Shown: positions 35,601-45,737 of the stretch, in pieces | Layout: each line of letters starts with the position of its first letter | How positions within the stretch are numbered: position 1 is the stretch's first letter | DNA from: Thermoleophilia bacterium | Lineage (GTDB): Bacteria > Actinomycetota > Thermoleophilia > Gaiellales > Gaiellaceae | Assembly: GCA_025929895.1 (NCBI GenBank) | Contig: JAICPI010000001.1 | Coordinates: forward strand, 1 to 64,000 | Reading direction: 5' to 3' | DNA: 64,000 nucleotides | The notes under the pieces: model-generated | Told to the model about the DNA's origin: nothing | Databases searched by the model: none | What the model saw: the letters and a program-made list of their open reading frames with translations, nothing else | Translations under genes and position numbers: made by a program

Positions 35601-36821
35601 TCAGCGGACGACGCGGACGAGCCGGATGCTTGCTCGGTTCGGGTTCCCGGCACGGTCCGTGCACGCGACCGCGACTCGCAGGGTTCCTCGCTTCGCGCCT
35701 GCGATCACGGCGCTCGACACGCCGCTCTCGACGCGCGCCGCGATGCGTCCGTCGACCCGCACGACGCAGGACGCGACGCCGCTGCCGGCGTCCGCCGTCC
35801 TCCACGCGACACGAAACGCGCGGCCGGCACGCACGCGGTTCGGCGCGACGACGACGGGCCGGTTCGGCCGCACCCGGTCGGTCCACGCGAACACGACCGT
35901 CGCGCGACCTTCGGCCACCGGGTCGTAGCGCACGGTGAACGAGCCGGGAACGCGATAGACCTCACCGGCACCGACGACGTCCTTGCCCGTTCGCGTCGGG
36001 TCGTGCCGGAACCTCGTCGGCGGCGCCAGGTCGTCGTCGGGGACGTCGGCTTCGACGACGCGAACGGCGAGCCCGGGCGGCTGGACGTCGAGCCGCTGCT
36101 CGAGCCAGTACTCGCCGCTGCCGGTCGGGACGACGAGCGCGTGCGGCGCCGCGCCGAGCACGTCCGGCCGGCCGATCACAAAGGAGCCGGCGCGCCGGAC
36201 CCGCGCGACGTCCCGGAGCCAGCCCACCGTCACCTTCTCGTAGGCGCTGAAGTCGACGAGCCCGTGGCCCATCGGGCTGAACGGGTCGCCGTACTCGTCG
36301 GGCCTGCAGACCCCGGCCCTGCACGTCGAGCCGCGCGCGTGTGCGAGTCCATAGGTGTGACCGAGCTCGTGGACGACGAGCCACGCGCTGACGATCCCGT
36401 TCAGCAGCGCCTCCCGCCCGACCCCGACCGCGTTCCACTCGCACTCGGTGCGGGGGACGACGTACACGACTCGGTCGTAGGCCTCGGGCGCGTATCCGGC
36501 GCGCCGGGCGGCGGCGAGCGGCGGCTCGCTCAAGCCCGGAGCGACGCGCTCGTGCAGCGGAGGTGGACAGGCCGGGCGTCCGGGGTACGCCGCGAGCCAC
36601 GGCGTCACGTCTCCCTGCAGCGAGAGCAGCCCGAACGACGAACGACGCAGGAACGCATCGGACTCGTCGAAGACGGTGCGTCGCACCTCGTCGACGGTCC
36701 ACGGCTGCGGCCCCCACGTCGCGAGGATGACGAGCACACGGTGGGCTCCGGTCGAGTCGGCCGCAGCGCCCGGCACGAAGAGCGTCAGCGAGGCGAGGAG
36801 TGCGGCCAGGAGGATCTTCAT
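35601..36821 (-). CDS. Secreted metzincin-type metalloprotease
   Basis: A 406-residue exported protease. Signal peptide 1-21. The catalytic motif HELGHTYGLAH gives His151, Glu152, His155 and His161, followed by a Met-turn (SPMGHG, Met184), which places it among metzincins, close in pattern to the M11 and M6-like bacterial peptidases. Two Cys in CRAGVC follow the motif. The C-terminal 100 residues look like an Ig-type beta domain (AWRTADAGSGVASCVVRVDG). The ATG overlaps the stop of the upstream Asp-box protein, so both secreted proteins are co-made. Confidence 0.82.
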   Translation of the reverse strand: MKILLAALLASLTLFVPGAAADSTGAHRVLVILATWGPQPWTVDEVRRTVFDESDAFLRRSSFGLLSLQGDVTPWLAAYPGRPACPPPLHERVAPGLSEPPLAAARRAGYAPEAYDRVVYVVPRTECEWNAVGVGREALLNGIVSAWLVVHELGHTYGLAHARGSTCRAGVCRPDEYGDPFSPMGHGLVDFSAYEKVTVGWLRDVARVRRAGSFVIGRPDVLGAAPHALVVPTGSGEYWLEQRLDVQPPGLAVRVVEADVPDDDLAPPTRFRHDPTRTGKDVVGAGEVYRVPGSFTVRYDPVAEGRATVVFAWTDRVRPNRPVVVAPNRVRAGRAFRVAWRTADAGSGVASCVVRVDGRIAARVESGVSSAVIAGAKRGTLRVAVACTDRAGNPNRASIRLVRVVR

Positions 36822-38500
36822 CGGACTCGGAGCCGGAACGGTCGCGCGATCTCGGCCTCCGGCGAGCCGACCGTGATCGTGCCGCCGACGAGAGCGCGGC
36901 GCGGAGCCGCGAGCACGCGCCAGGTGCACGTCGCGCGCCCGCGCAGAGCCGCGCCGCGCAGCAGCCGCAGGCGAACACGAGCGCCCCTCGCCCGACACTG
37001 GACGTTCACCGCACCGCTCGTCGAGTTGGTGAACGGCGCCGACACGACGAAGCGCGCGCCCACGCGCGGTCGCGAGGGAGTGACGCGTGGCGTCGAGACG
37101 CGCAGCACCGGTGGCCGGGCGGGCAGCGGCGGGACCCGCGACGCGAACACCCCCTGGCGGAAGCGACCATCGAAGGGCCCCGATGCCGACGCGAACACCG
37201 GCACGGCGACGTCGCCCGAGACGAAGGACGTCGAGATGTAGTCGCCGAGGAACCGCCCCGCCGTGCTCTGCGGGAACGCGCTGACCGGCTGCGGCGGCGC
37301 GAGGGCGACCGGTTCGCTCCAGTTGCGCCCCCCGTCCGTCGTCGAGACGAGCTGGGGCTGGACGCTGCAGGCCTCCGCCGCGCAGCCTCTCGGGGCGAGG
37401 ACGCTGAACGCGACCGCCAGACGCGACGCCGCGCCGCTGCTCGTCGCGTCGACCCCGACCCCCGGAACGAAGTGGTGGAGGCCGTCCAGCGCCGGCGCGG
37501 TGGGAACACGGCGCACGGGCGACCACCGCAGCCCGTCCGGCGACGAGGAGGTCACGATGTCGTTCGGTGCCGTCGTCGCCGGGCAGCGCTGCCGGAAGCG
37601 GCAGTCCTGCCACGCCACCGTGATCCGGCCCGCGGCGTCCACCTCGGCGGAAGGGAGCGCGGGTGCGCGCATGCCGGGAACGGGCGAGGTTCGAAGAGCG
37701 CTCACGAAGATCGGCGCGTCGAAGGATCGACCGCCGTCGCGTGAACGCACCGCCTCGATCGTCCGAACGGTCTCGTAGACGACGACGACCGTCCCGTCGG
37801 GTCGGACGAGCGGCACGAAGCCCCCGCCCCGGCTTGCACCTGCGACCGTGGGTGGGGTCCACGTCGACCCTCCGTCGATCGACCTCGACATGGCGAGTGC
37901 TCCCGTGGTCGCATCGGTCCACGCCACGTAGCACGTACCGGCGAGAGGACTGGCGGCTCCGTTGTCGCAGACGATCCAGTTCTTGTCGTGCGCGAAGCGC
38001 CCCTCGTCGGCCGCCATCGTGACCGGCGTGCTCCAGGACCGACCGTCGACGGAACGGCTGACGACGAGCGACGTGGTCGGCAGTGGGCTCGCCTCGCGCA
38101 AGGCGAGAACGGAAGCGAGCCAGACACCGTGGACCCGGTCGAACGCGATCACGGGGTCCGAGACGCGCGCTGCCGCGCCCAGAGGCGACTGCGCGGTCGT
38201 CAACTCCGGGAGCAGGCCGCTCGTCCAGGTCGTGCCGCCGTCGGGCGAGGTCGCCCAGCCGATTGCCGTGGCTCCTCCGTCAAGGATCCGCGCAACCTGG
38301 AAGACGGCGACGACGACGTCTCCGACCGAGAGGCTGTCCGGTTCCACGGCGGTCTCGTGCTGGCCCGGCGCGCCGACGAACGGGTCGAACGAGAGCTGGG
38401 TCGGCGGACCCACCTCGGCCGCGCCGAGCGCGGGGACGAGGACGAGCGCGAAGATCCCCGAGAGCACCGTGCCGAGCACGCGCTGGCGTCGCGTACGCAC
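36818..38500 (-). CDS. Secreted Asp-box (BNR/sialidase-like) beta-propeller protein
   Basis: A 560-residue exported protein. Signal peptide about 1-27. Several Asp-box repeats (SPDGGTTW, SIDGGSTW, SRDGGRSF, STDGGRNW) indicate a sialidase-type beta-propeller of about residues 30-440. The catalytic Arg triad of true sialidases could not be placed, so an adhesive or binding role is as likely as hydrolysis. The C-terminal part (about 450-560) is a Cys-containing beta-sandwich. It is upstream of, and translationally coupled to, the secreted metzincin. Confidence 0.78.
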   Translation of the reverse strand: MRTRRQRVLGTVLSGIFALVLVPALGAAEVGPPTQLSFDPFVGAPGQHETAVEPDSLSVGDVVVAVFQVARILDGGATAIGWATSPDGGTTWTSGLLPELTTAQSPLGAAARVSDPVIAFDRVHGVWLASVLALREASPLPTTSLVVSRSVDGRSWSTPVTMAADEGRFAHDKNWIVCDNGAASPLAGTCYVAWTDATTGALAMSRSIDGGSTWTPPTVAGASRGGGFVPLVRPDGTVVVVYETVRTIEAVRSRDGGRSFDAPIFVSALRTSPVPGMRAPALPSAEVDAAGRITVAWQDCRFRQRCPATTAPNDIVTSSSPDGLRWSPVRRVPTAPALDGLHHFVPGVGVDATSSGAASRLAVAFSVLAPRGCAAEACSVQPQLVSTTDGGRNWSEPVALAPPQPVSAFPQSTAGRFLGDYISTSFVSGDVAVPVFASASGPFDGRFRQGVFASRVPPLPARPPVLRVSTPRVTPSRPRVGARFVVSAPFTNSTSGAVNVQCRARGARVRLRLLRGAALRGRATCTWRVLAAPRRALVGGTITVGSPEAEIARPFRLRVR

Positions 38501-38541
38501 GTCGCACGGTTAGACGTGGCGTCCTGCGAAAAGTGAGCGCC

Positions 38542-39135
38542 TCAGCCGAAGCCGTACACGCCCTCGAACCGCTCGGCGAGGACGCGGACGAGCAAGGCCG
38601 CGGGGAGGCCGACGACGTTGAGGTAGTCGCCGTCGATCTCGGCGACGAGCGACGCGCCCAGGCCCTGGATCGCGTAGGCGCCGGCGCGTCCCTCCCACTC
38701 GCCGCTCGCCACGTAGCGCGCGACGTCGCGCGGCGTCAGCGGGCGGAAGCTCACGCGCGTCGCGACGTGGTCGACGAGCTCCCACGCGGGCGTGAGCAGG
38801 CAGAGGCCGGAGACGACGAGGTGCGTCTTACCGGCGAGCGCGTCGAGCATCGCCGCCGCCTCCTCCGCGCTCGAGGCCTTGGCGAAGAGCCGCCCGTCCA
38901 GGACGACCGTCGTGTCGACGCCGAGCACCGGCCGCTCGCCCGCCCCGCCCGCGACCGAGCGCGCCTTCCCCTGCGCGTGTGCCTTGACGAGCTCGACCGC
39001 GTCGGCGTTCGGCGGGTCGTGCTCCTCGTAGCGAGGGGCGACAGCGTCGAAGGGGATGCCGAGCTGCTCGAGGATCGCGTGGCGCTGCGGCGAGGTCGAC
39101 GCGAGCAGCAGGGGCGCCGCTGGTGGCGCGCTCAC
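38542..39135 (-). CDS. maf: Maf-like nucleoside triphosphate pyrophosphatase
   Basis: A 197-residue house-cleaning enzyme that hydrolyses non-canonical or excess nucleotides (dTTP/UTP or m7GTP). Family marks are LLLASTSPQRHAIL near the N-terminus, the conserved GVDTTVVLDGRLFAKA segment, and GRAGAYAIQGLGA near 155. The GTG overlaps the stop of the methyltransferase gene (GTGA). Motif differences between the dTTP and m7GTP subfamilies were not resolved. Confidence 0.92.
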   Translation of the reverse strand: MSAPPAAPLLLASTSPQRHAILEQLGIPFDAVAPRYEEHDPPNADAVELVKAHAQGKARSVAGGAGERPVLGVDTTVVLDGRLFAKASSAEEAAAMLDALAGKTHLVVSGLCLLTPAWELVDHVATRVSFRPLTPRDVARYVASGEWEGRAGAYAIQGLGASLVAEIDGDYLNVVGLPAALLVRVLAERFEGVYGFG

Positions 39136-39902
39136 CTCCTGCGTGCCACCCACAACTCCTCGGCGGGCCACTTCCGCGCCCACTCCGGAGTCACGTAGCT
39201 GTAGCTCTCGTGGGTCTTCGCGCCCTCCGGCGCGTACAGCTCGACGAGACGCTCGAGCTCGAGCCCGTTCGCGCGCAGCAGGTCGATCAGCTCGCCGGCA
39301 GGCGTGTGGAACTCGACCTCCTTCGTGTCGGGCCACTCGATCCGGCGCAGCTCCGGGTACGACCGCTGGAGCTGCTCGGTCACGCCGTCGAGGTCCATGC
39401 ACAGCATCGAGATCGTCCCGTTCCGCAGGAACACGAGCCGGCCGTGGGGGCGAAGCAGCCTCGACGCCTCGGGGATCCACCGGTTCGGGTCCGCCCAGAT
39501 CGAAGCGCCGTACTCCGAGAGCGCGAGATCGAACGACGCGTCCGGCAACGGGACGCTCTCGGCGACGCCCTCGACGAGCGGGAACTCGAGCCCGAGCTCG
39601 CGCTGCAGCTCCCGCGCGGTCGCGAGCTGCGCCGGAGTCGGGTCGACGCCCACCGGACGCGCTCCGCGCTTCGCGAGCCACGCCGAGAAGTACGCGGTTC
39701 CACAGCCGAGCTCGACGACGTCCAGACCGTCCACGTCGCCGAGCACGTCCAGGTCGCGCTCCGGAATCTCGAACACGCCCCAGGTGATCTCGTCCTGCGC
39801 CCAGGCGCCGCGCGCGTTCGGCCCCGTGTGCTCCGCGTTCGCCTTCGTCCAGACGGCGACGTTCTGCGCGACGTACTCCGGGTACTCGTCAGAGGAGCTC
39901 AT
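39132..39902 (-). CDS. Class I SAM-dependent methyltransferase
   Basis: A 256-residue Rossmann-fold methyltransferase. Motif [20 protein letters not shown] (about 63-81) binds SAM, motif II has [16 protein letters not shown], and motif IV lies near [13 protein letters not shown]. The substrate is unknown; the fold resembles Methyltransf_11 enzymes acting on small molecules. It overlaps ndk by 14 bp and maf by a GTGA. Confidence 0.88.
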   Translation of the reverse strand: MSSSDEYPEYVAQNVAVWTKANAEHTGPNARGAWAQDEITWGVFEIPERDLDVLGDVDGLDVVELGCGTAYFSAWLAKRGARPVGVDPTPAQLATARELQRELGLEFPLVEGVAESVPLPDASFDLALSEYGASIWADPNRWIPEASRLLRPHGRLVFLRNGTISMLCMDLDGVTEQLQRSYPELRRIEWPDTKEVEFHTPAGELIDLLRANGLELERLVELYAPEGAKTHESYSYVTPEWARKWPAEELWVARRR

Positions 39903-40308
39903 CGTCCGAGAACCACAGCGCGAGCTCGCGCTGCGCGGACTCCGGCGAGTCCGAGCCGTGGACGAGGTTGTTCGGCATCGACGTCGCGAGGTCGCCGCGG
40001 ATCGTGCCGGGCTCGGCGTTCGCCGGGTCGGTCGCGCCGATCGTCTTGCGCATCGTCGCGATCGCGCCCTCGCCCTCGACCGCGAGCGCCCACGTGGGTG
40101 CCGACGTGATGAACTCGACGAGCTCTCCGAAGAAGGGCTTCTCGCGGTGCTCGCCGTAGTGCTCTTCGCCCAGCTCGCGTGACACGCGCACGAGCTTGCC
40201 CGCGACGACGCTGAGGCCGCGCTGCTCGATGCGCGCGAGGATCTCGCCCGCGAGCGCGCGCTCGACGGCGTCCGGCTTGATCAGGATCAACGTGCGCTCG
40301 ACCGCCAC
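39889..40308 (-). CDS. ndk: Nucleoside diphosphate kinase
   Basis: Transfers the terminal phosphate from ATP to other nucleoside diphosphates through phospho-His117 in the signature NNLVHGSDS. The 139 residues begin with [14 protein letters not shown] and include [15 protein letters not shown], all typical. It heads the small ndk-methyltransferase-maf run. Confidence 0.97.
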   Translation of the reverse strand: MAVERTLILIKPDAVERALAGEILARIEQRGLSVVAGKLVRVSRELGEEHYGEHREKPFFGELVEFITSAPTWALAVEGEGAIATMRKTIGATDPANAEPGTIRGDLATSMPNNLVHGSDSPESAQRELALWFSDDELL

Positions 40309-40320
40309 GGCCGCGGAATG

Positions 40321-40812
40321 CTACTCGCTCGCGCGCCTCCGCCTCGGCGTCTCCCACGTGTCGCCGAAGTCGATCGTCGCGGGCGACTCGACGCGCGTCT
40401 CGCAGTACGGGCAGATCTGCCAGAGCGCCTCGAGCGGCTGCTTGCAGTTCGTGCACGCCTGCTTGAGCTTCGTCGTGCAGACCGGGCAGACGAGGAACGA
40501 CTGGTCGACCTCGGCGCGGCAGACGGGGCAGTGGAGGTCGCGCAACGCAAGGCGCTTCTCCATCGCCTTGATCTCGAGCTCGCGTTCTCGGACGTCCTCG
40601 AGGTACTCGGGCGGCCGGAAGAACATGTAGATGATCGGTCCGAGAAACGGGGGGATCGCTCCGAGGACCGTCGCCATCCCGACCATCCAGGGATCCTCGA
40701 TCCGGCGGCGCGCGTCCTTGTAGACCCAGTAGGCCGTCGCCACCCAGAAGACCGCGAGGAAGAAGAGCCCGAGGTTCCGGGCGATCATCAGGAAGTCGTC
40801 GTCGAGGCTCAA
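40321..40812 (-). CDS. Membrane protein with a double zinc ribbon
   Basis: A 163-residue protein. Two membrane helices (about 12-30 and 43-65) are joined by an Arg-rich loop. A short coiled region leads to two zinc ribbons with CxxC pairs: CPVC/CPVC (about 94-112) and CTNC/CPYC (about 119-139). The C-terminus is basic. It resembles actinobacterial phospholipase D nuclease-N-like proteins carrying a DZR domain. The function is unknown. It overlaps the 37-aa membrane protein upstream. Confidence 0.8.
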   Translation of the reverse strand: MSLDDDFLMIARNLGLFFLAVFWVATAYWVYKDARRRIEDPWMVGMATVLGAIPPFLGPIIYMFFRPPEYLEDVRERELEIKAMEKRLALRDLHCPVCRAEVDQSFLVCPVCTTKLKQACTNCKQPLEALWQICPYCETRVESPATIDFGDTWETPRRRRASE

Positions 40813-40922
40813 AGCAGCAGCTTCCCCACCAGATAGCCGACGCCGAACGCGGCCCCGACGATCGCGAGCAGCACGAACGTCGCGAACGCGACGACTGTCA
40901 GTTGTTCTCCGAGTTTCGTCAC
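40809..40922 (-). CDS. Very small membrane protein, 37 aa
   Basis: The GTG at 40922 overlaps the folC stop, and its own stop overlaps the zinc-ribbon gene start, so it is wedged between two coupled genes. After a short polar start (MTKLGEQ) it is one hydrophobic helix with glycines near the end (GAAFGVGYLVGKLLL). The overlap pattern supports translation. It could assist the downstream membrane zinc-ribbon protein. Confidence 0.6.
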   Translation of the reverse strand: MTKLGEQLTVVAFATFVLLAIVGAAFGVGYLVGKLLL

Positions 40923-41989
40923 TCTACGCGGTGCTCCTCTCGCCCGGCCAGATCGGCGAGGAGGTAGAGGGAGCCGGTGACGAGGACCGCGCCCGACGCC
41001 CCGGCCAGGATCCGGGCCCGGTCGAGCGCCTCCTCGGGGTCGTCCACCGCGTCGACGGTCCCGAACCGCAGCTCGGCCGCGATCTCCGCGAGCTCCCGCG
41101 CGGCGCGCGCCCGGGGGTTCGACGAGGTCGTGGCGACGACCCCCCGCGCGTACGGCCGCAGCTCCCGGAGCATCCCGCGAGCGTCCTTGTCGGCCAGGAT
41201 CGAGACCACGAGGACGAAGTCGCGGCCCGGGAGGCGCTCGGCGAGCCACGCGGCGCCGGCCGCGTTGTGGCCGCCGTCCCAGAGCTCGCGGTCGGAGCGC
41301 CACTCGAGCCGGCCGGGCAGCGAGACCTCGACGTCCCCCTCGACGCGGGCGCCGAGGAACGCCTCCGCGGCCTCGCGCGCCCCGCCGACGAGCACCCGCG
41401 CCTGCGGCACGAGCGCCGCGAACTCGCGGTCCGGAAGGACGACCGTCGCGCCGGGACCGGCGACCGCGAGCTTCTCGCGCGCGATCTCCTCGCGCGTCCC
41501 GCCGAGCACCTCGGTGTGGTCGAGGTCGACGTTCGTGAGCAGCACGACCGGGGCGTCGACGACGTTCGTCGCATCGTGACGGCCCCCCAGGCCCGCCTCG
41601 ATCACGGCCGCGTCGACCGACTCGGCGGCGAACTCGGCGAGGGCCGCGGCCGTGACCGCCTCGAACTGCGTCGCACCGACCGCGAGCGCGGCCGGGCGGA
41701 CGCGCTCGACGGCCCGCTCGAAGTCCGCCTCCTCGCCGCGGACGCGGATCCGCTCGCTCCACCCGCGCACGTGCGGCGAGAGGTACGCGCCGACCGCGAG
41801 GCCGGCCGCGGCGAGGTGCGCCTCGATCGTCCGCGTCGCGGTCGACTTGCCGTTCGTGCCGACGACGTGCACCGAGGGAAAGCGGAGCTGCGGCTCGCCG
41901 AGCGCGTCGAGCAGGACCCGCATGCGCCCGAGGCCGAACTCCTCCGGCCACGGGTCGAGCGACTCGACCCACTCAACGCCCGACTGCAT
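40919..41989 (-). CDS. folC: Folylpolyglutamate synthase / dihydrofolate synthase
   Basis: An ATP-dependent Mur-ligase-fold enzyme that adds glutamate to folates. The 356 residues carry the P-loop GTNGKST (about 44-50), a conserved IEAGLGGRHDATNVV segment, NVDLDHTEVLGG and the C-terminal WDGGHNAAGAAWL domain. The ATG at 41989 overlaps the end of the gamma-glutamyltransferase gene by 17 bp. It is somewhat shorter than the 420 residues typical of E. coli FolC. Confidence 0.93.
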   Translation of the reverse strand: MQSGVEWVESLDPWPEEFGLGRMRVLLDALGEPQLRFPSVHVVGTNGKSTATRTIEAHLAAAGLAVGAYLSPHVRGWSERIRVRGEEADFERAVERVRPAALAVGATQFEAVTAAALAEFAAESVDAAVIEAGLGGRHDATNVVDAPVVLLTNVDLDHTEVLGGTREEIAREKLAVAGPGATVVLPDREFAALVPQARVLVGGAREAAEAFLGARVEGDVEVSLPGRLEWRSDRELWDGGHNAAGAAWLAERLPGRDFVLVVSILADKDARGMLRELRPYARGVVATTSSNPRARAARELAEIAAELRFGTVDAVDDPEEALDRARILAGASGAVLVTGSLYLLADLAGREEHRVE

Positions 41990-43685
41990 AGCCCTGCATC
42001 CCCCGCGGGTTCGCGGCCGCGCGCAGTACGCCGCTCGCGTCGCGGGCCGCCGCGCTGAGCCGGCCGAGCGACCACGGGCCGGCGACCTCGACGTCGTGGC
42101 CGCGAGCCCGCAGCTCCTCGACGACGCCGGGCTCGAAGCGCGCTTCGAGCTCGACGTGGCGCGGCTTCGCCTCGCGGGGGAAGAACGAGCTCGTGACGTG
42201 GTTGGAGTGGAACATGGGGAGGTCGATCGCGGCCTGCAGGTTGCGCTCGTGGTGCACGTGCGCGAGGAAGAAGACGAGCGACCACTGGTCCTGCTGGTCG
42301 CCGCCCGGCGTGCCGAAGGAGAGGAGCTCGGCGTCGCGGCGGGCGAGCGTCGGCGAGAGGGTCGTCCGCGGCCGCTTGCGCGGCTCGAGCGAGTTCGGCA
42401 GCCCTTCCTCGAGCCAGAACATCTGCGCGCGCGTTCCGAGCGGGAAGCCGAGCTCCGGGACGACGGGCGAGCTCTGCAGCCAGCCACCGCTCGGCGTCGC
42501 CGAGACGGCGTTGCCGAAGCGGTCGACGACGTCGAGGTGGCACGTGTCCCCGCGCGTCGGCTCGCCGGTGCCGGCCCCAAGTAACAGACTGTTGCTTGGC
42601 CTCTTCGGCAGGCGTGCCCCCTCGAGGCCGGGGCGGAGCTCCGCCGACGCCTCGGCGCGGACGAGCGCCCGGCGCTCGTCCGCGTACTCCCGGGCGAGCA
42701 GCCGATCGAGCGGGACGTCCGTGAACTCCGGGTCGCCGTACCACGCCTCGCGGTCCGCGAAGGCGAGCTTGGAGCACTCGACCACCGTGTGCACGAGCTC
42801 GGCGCTGCCCGGGGCCATCGACGCGAGGTCGAAGCCGGCGAGGAGCGCGAGCTGCTGGAGGAAGACCGGGCCCTGACCCCACGGCCCGGTCTTCGACACG
42901 GTCCACCCCTCGTACTCGAGCTCGACCGGCGGCTCGAACACGGCCTCGAAACCGTCGAGGTCGTCGGCCGAGAGCAGGCCGTCCTCGCGCTCGACGAACG
43001 CGCCGATCGCCTCCGCGACGAAGCCGCGGTAGAAGGCATCGCGCGCAGCCTGGATCTGGCCGTCGCGGTCCGGCGAGGCCGCCTCGGCCTCCACGAGCAC
43101 GCGCGCGTAGGTGTCGGCGAGCACGGGGTTCCGGAAGAGCGACCACGGCGCCGGGACCGGCAGCCACGTCGCGGCGGACGTGGGCCACTCCTCGCGGAAG
43201 TGCCGCTCCATCGCCGCGATCCCCTCGGCGACGCGCGGCAGCACCGGGTGTCCCTCCCGCGCGTACGCGATCGCGGGCTCGAGCACGTCGCGCAACCGCG
43301 CGGTCCCGAGCTCGAGCAGCATGCGCAGCCACCCATCGAACGCACCGGGGACGCACGCCGCGAGCACGCCGGTCCCCGGAACGAGCTCGAGGCCGAGGGC
43401 CGTGTAGCGCTCGATCGTCGCGGCGGCCGGCGCCGGGCCCTGACCGCAGACGACGACGACCTCGTCGCGCTCGGCGGCGTAGAGCACGATCGGCAGGTCC
43501 CCGCCGGGCCCGTTCAGATGCGGCTCGACCACCTGGAGCACGAGCCCCGCGGCGGCCGCGGCGTCGAACGCGTTGCCGCCCGCCTCGAGCAGCCGCATGC
43601 CCGTCGCCGACGCCAGCCAGTGAGTCGAGGCGACCATCCCGAACGTCCCGTGCAGCTCGGGACGGGTGGTGAAGGCGCCGGTCAT
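41973..43685 (-). CDS. ggt: Gamma-glutamyltransferase
   Basis: An Ntn-hydrolase that hydrolyses or transfers gamma-glutamyl groups, for example from glutathione-like or other gamma-glutamyl compounds. The 570 residues have the large-subunit motif [15 protein letters not shown] and the autoprocessing Thr381 at the start of [15 protein letters not shown], where the proenzyme should split. No N-terminal signal peptide is obvious, so it may be cytoplasmic. It is co-transcribed with folC, whose product adds gamma-glutamyl units, an interesting functional contrast. Confidence 0.92.
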   Translation of the reverse strand: MTGAFTTRPELHGTFGMVASTHWLASATGMRLLEAGGNAFDAAAAAGLVLQVVEPHLNGPGGDLPIVLYAAERDEVVVVCGQGPAPAAATIERYTALGLELVPGTGVLAACVPGAFDGWLRMLLELGTARLRDVLEPAIAYAREGHPVLPRVAEGIAAMERHFREEWPTSAATWLPVPAPWSLFRNPVLADTYARVLVEAEAASPDRDGQIQAARDAFYRGFVAEAIGAFVEREDGLLSADDLDGFEAVFEPPVELEYEGWTVSKTGPWGQGPVFLQQLALLAGFDLASMAPGSAELVHTVVECSKLAFADREAWYGDPEFTDVPLDRLLAREYADERRALVRAEASAELRPGLEGARLPKRPSNSLLLGAGTGEPTRGDTCHLDVVDRFGNAVSATPSGGWLQSSPVVPELGFPLGTRAQMFWLEEGLPNSLEPRKRPRTTLSPTLARRDAELLSFGTPGGDQQDQWSLVFFLAHVHHERNLQAAIDLPMFHSNHVTSSFFPREAKPRHVELEARFEPGVVEELRARGHDVEVAGPWSLGRLSAAARDASGVLRAAANPRGMQGYAVGR

Positions 43686-43714
43686 GGGCGCGATCCTAGG
43701 TGCCTGGTGGCGAA

Positions 43715-43741
43715 CGACGAAACAGCGCAGCTGTTTCGTCG
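43715..43741. terminator. Hairpin after clpX
   Basis: A perfect 12-bp inverted repeat (CGACGAAACAGC / GCTGTTTCGTCG) with loop GCA lies 4 bp past the clpX stop and upstream of ggt, so it probably ends the tig-clpP-clpX transcript. It lacks a U tract, like several other short-loop hairpins here. Confidence 0.65.
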
Positions 43742-43745
43742 GCTA

Positions 43746-45026
43746 CTACGCGGACTCTTCGGCGAGGAGCGGGTCGTCGTGCTCCATCTCCGCGCCGGCG
43801 CTCGTGACGAGCGTCGGGCGAAGGCCTTGCGAGATCGTCTCCTTCGTGATCACGCACTTGGAGACGTCCTTACGCGACGGCAGCTCGAACATCACGTCGA
43901 GCAGCGCGGACTCGATGATCGAGCGCAACCCGCGCGCGCCGGTCTCGCGGGCGAGCGCCTTGTCGGCGATCTCCCAGAGCGAGTCGTCGGTGAAGACGAG
44001 CTCGATCGAGTCGTACCCGAAGAAGCGCTGGTACTGCTTCGTGAGCGCGTTCTTCGGCTCCATCAGGATCTTGACGAGGTCGTCCTTCTGGAGCTGGTGC
44101 ACTGCGGAGACGACGGGCAGGCGGCCGATGAACTCCGGGATCAGCCCGAACGAGAGCAAATCCTCGGGCATCACGTCGGAGAGCAGCTCACTCCGCTCGA
44201 CGTCGTGCTTCGAGCGGATGTCGGCGCCGAACCCGACGGCGTTCTTGCCGATCCGCTTCGCGATGATCTTGTCGAGCCCCGCGAACGCACCGCCGCAGAT
44301 GAAGAGGATGTTCGTCGTGTCGATCGAGAGGAACTCCTGGTGCGGGTGCTTTCGCCCGCCCTGCGGCGGCACCGACGCGACCGTCCCCTCGAGGATCTTC
44401 AGCAGCGCCTGCTGCACGCCCTCGCCCGAGACGTCGCGCGTGATCGACGGGTTGTCGGCCTTGCGCGCGATCTTGTCGACCTCGTCGATGTAGATGATCC
44501 CGGTCTCCGCCTTCTTGATGTCGAAGTCGGCCGCCTGGATCAGCTTGAGGAGGATGTTCTCGACGTCCTCGCCCACGTAGCCGGCCTCGGTGAGCGCGGT
44601 CGCGTCGGCGATCGCGAACGGGACGTTGAGGATCCGCGCGAGCGTCTGCGCGAGCAGCGTCTTGCCGCAGCCGGTCGGGCCGAGCAGGAGGATGTTCGAC
44701 TTCTGGAGCTCGACGTCCCCGTCCTCGGTCCCCATCTGCACGCGCTTGTAGTGGTTGTAGACCGCGACCGCGAGCGTGCGCTTCGCCTCCTCCTGCGAGA
44801 CGACGTAGTCGTTCAGGACCGAGTAGATGTCCATCGGCCGCGGGAGGTTGTCGAGGTCGAGCTGCGCCGGTGTGGTCAGCTCCTCGTCGATGATCTCGTT
44901 GCAGAGATCGATGCACTCGTCGCAGATGTAGACCCCGGGGCCGGCGATCAGCTTCTTGACCTGCCGCTGCGACTTCCCGCAGAAGCTGCAGAGGAGCTGC
45001 TCGTTGCCTTCGCTCGCGCGCGCCAT
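43746..45026 (-). CDS. clpX: ATP-dependent Clp protease ATP-binding subunit ClpX
   Basis: A AAA+ unfoldase that feeds substrates to ClpP. The 426 residues have the N-terminal zinc-binding domain (Cys13, Cys16, Cys35, Cys38), Walker A GPTGCGKT near 117, Walker [11 protein letters not shown], sensor motifs, and an IGF-type ClpP-binding loop region. The ATG shares its first base with the stop of a short upstream leader ORF (TGATG). The order tig-clpP-clpX matches many bacteria. Confidence 0.96.
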   Translation of the reverse strand: MARASEGNEQLLCSFCGKSQRQVKKLIAGPGVYICDECIDLCNEIIDEELTTPAQLDLDNLPRPMDIYSVLNDYVVSQEEAKRTLAVAVYNHYKRVQMGTEDGDVELQKSNILLLGPTGCGKTLLAQTLARILNVPFAIADATALTEAGYVGEDVENILLKLIQAADFDIKKAETGIIYIDEVDKIARKADNPSITRDVSGEGVQQALLKILEGTVASVPPQGGRKHPHQEFLSIDTTNILFICGGAFAGLDKIIAKRIGKNAVGFGADIRSKHDVERSELLSDVMPEDLLSFGLIPEFIGRLPVVSAVHQLQKDDLVKILMEPKNALTKQYQRFFGYDSIELVFTDDSLWEIADKALARETGARGLRSIIESALLDVMFELPSRKDVSKCVITKETISQGLRPTLVTSAGAEMEHDDPLLAEESA

Positions 45027-45100
45027 CAGCGTGACAGGAGTACCCGGAATCGCTTCCGGCTCGTCTCCCTCGAACGAGTGATTCGCGCTGTTGAGTCCAC
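45026..45100 (-). CDS. Candidate leader peptide overlapping the clpX start, 24 aa
   Basis: GTG 45100 follows a strong AAAGGAG site. The 24-residue product is very basic ([20 protein letters not shown] then LLSR), and its TGA shares the A of the clpX ATG. Inside it lies a hairpin CCGGAA-TCGC-TTCCGG (45044-45059). clpX itself has no good ribosome site in front of its ATG, so its translation may depend on ribosomes finishing this ORF. Confidence 0.4.
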   Translation of the reverse strand: MDSTARITRSRETSRKRFRVLLSR

Positions 45101-45137
45101 CGCCGCCTCTCCTTTTACCCCGAAATCGCCTTGCCTG

Positions 45138-45737
45138 CTAGACCTTGACGCCGTCTCGGCTCATCACGACCGTGTCGATGACCCCGTAATCCTTGGCTTC
45201 CTCGGAGGTCATGTAGTAGTCGCGATCCATGTCCTTGGCCACCTTTTCGATGGTCTGGCCCGTGTGCCGGGACATGATCTCCTCCATCAGCCGCTTCAGG
45301 CTGATCACCTCGCGGGCCTGGATCTCGATGTCCGTGGGCTGCCCGTGGAAGCCCGCCGACCCCTGGTGGATCAGGATCTTCGAGTGGGGCAGCGCCATCC
45401 GCTTCCCCGCGGTCCCGCCGGCGAGGATGACCGCGCCCATCGACATCGCCATCCCGACGCAGATCGTCTGCACGTCGGGCTTGATGAACTGCATGGTGTC
45501 GTAGATCGCGAGCCCGGCGTAGACGACGCCGCCCGGCGAGTTGATGTAGATCGAGATGTCCTTGTCGGGATCCTCGGACTCGAGGTGCAGCAGCTGCGCG
45601 ACGATCAGGTTCGCGATCTGGTCGTCCACCGGCGTGCCGAGGAAGATGATCCGTTCGTTGAGCAGACGCGAGTAGATGTCGAACGCACGCTCGCCGCGCG
45701 ACGTCTGCTCGATGACCATTGGGACAAGCGGGCTCAT
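45138..45737 (-). CDS. clpP: ATP-dependent Clp protease proteolytic subunit ClpP
   Basis: Tetradecameric serine peptidase. The 199 residues show the catalytic triad Ser99 (GMAMSMGA), His124 ([10 protein letters not shown]) and Asp173. The start is ATG 45737 behind AAGGAG, not the internal Met at 45719. It overlaps the trigger-factor stop (ATGA). Only one clpP is seen here, whereas many actinobacteria have a tandem pair. Confidence 0.96.
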   Translation of the reverse strand: MSPLVPMVIEQTSRGERAFDIYSRLLNERIIFLGTPVDDQIANLIVAQLLHLESEDPDKDISIYINSPGGVVYAGLAIYDTMQFIKPDVQTICVGMAMSMGAVILAGGTAGKRMALPHSKILIHQGSAGFHGQPTDIEIQAREVISLKRLMEEIMSRHTGQTIEKVAKDMDRDYYMTSEEAKDYGVIDTVVMSRDGVKV

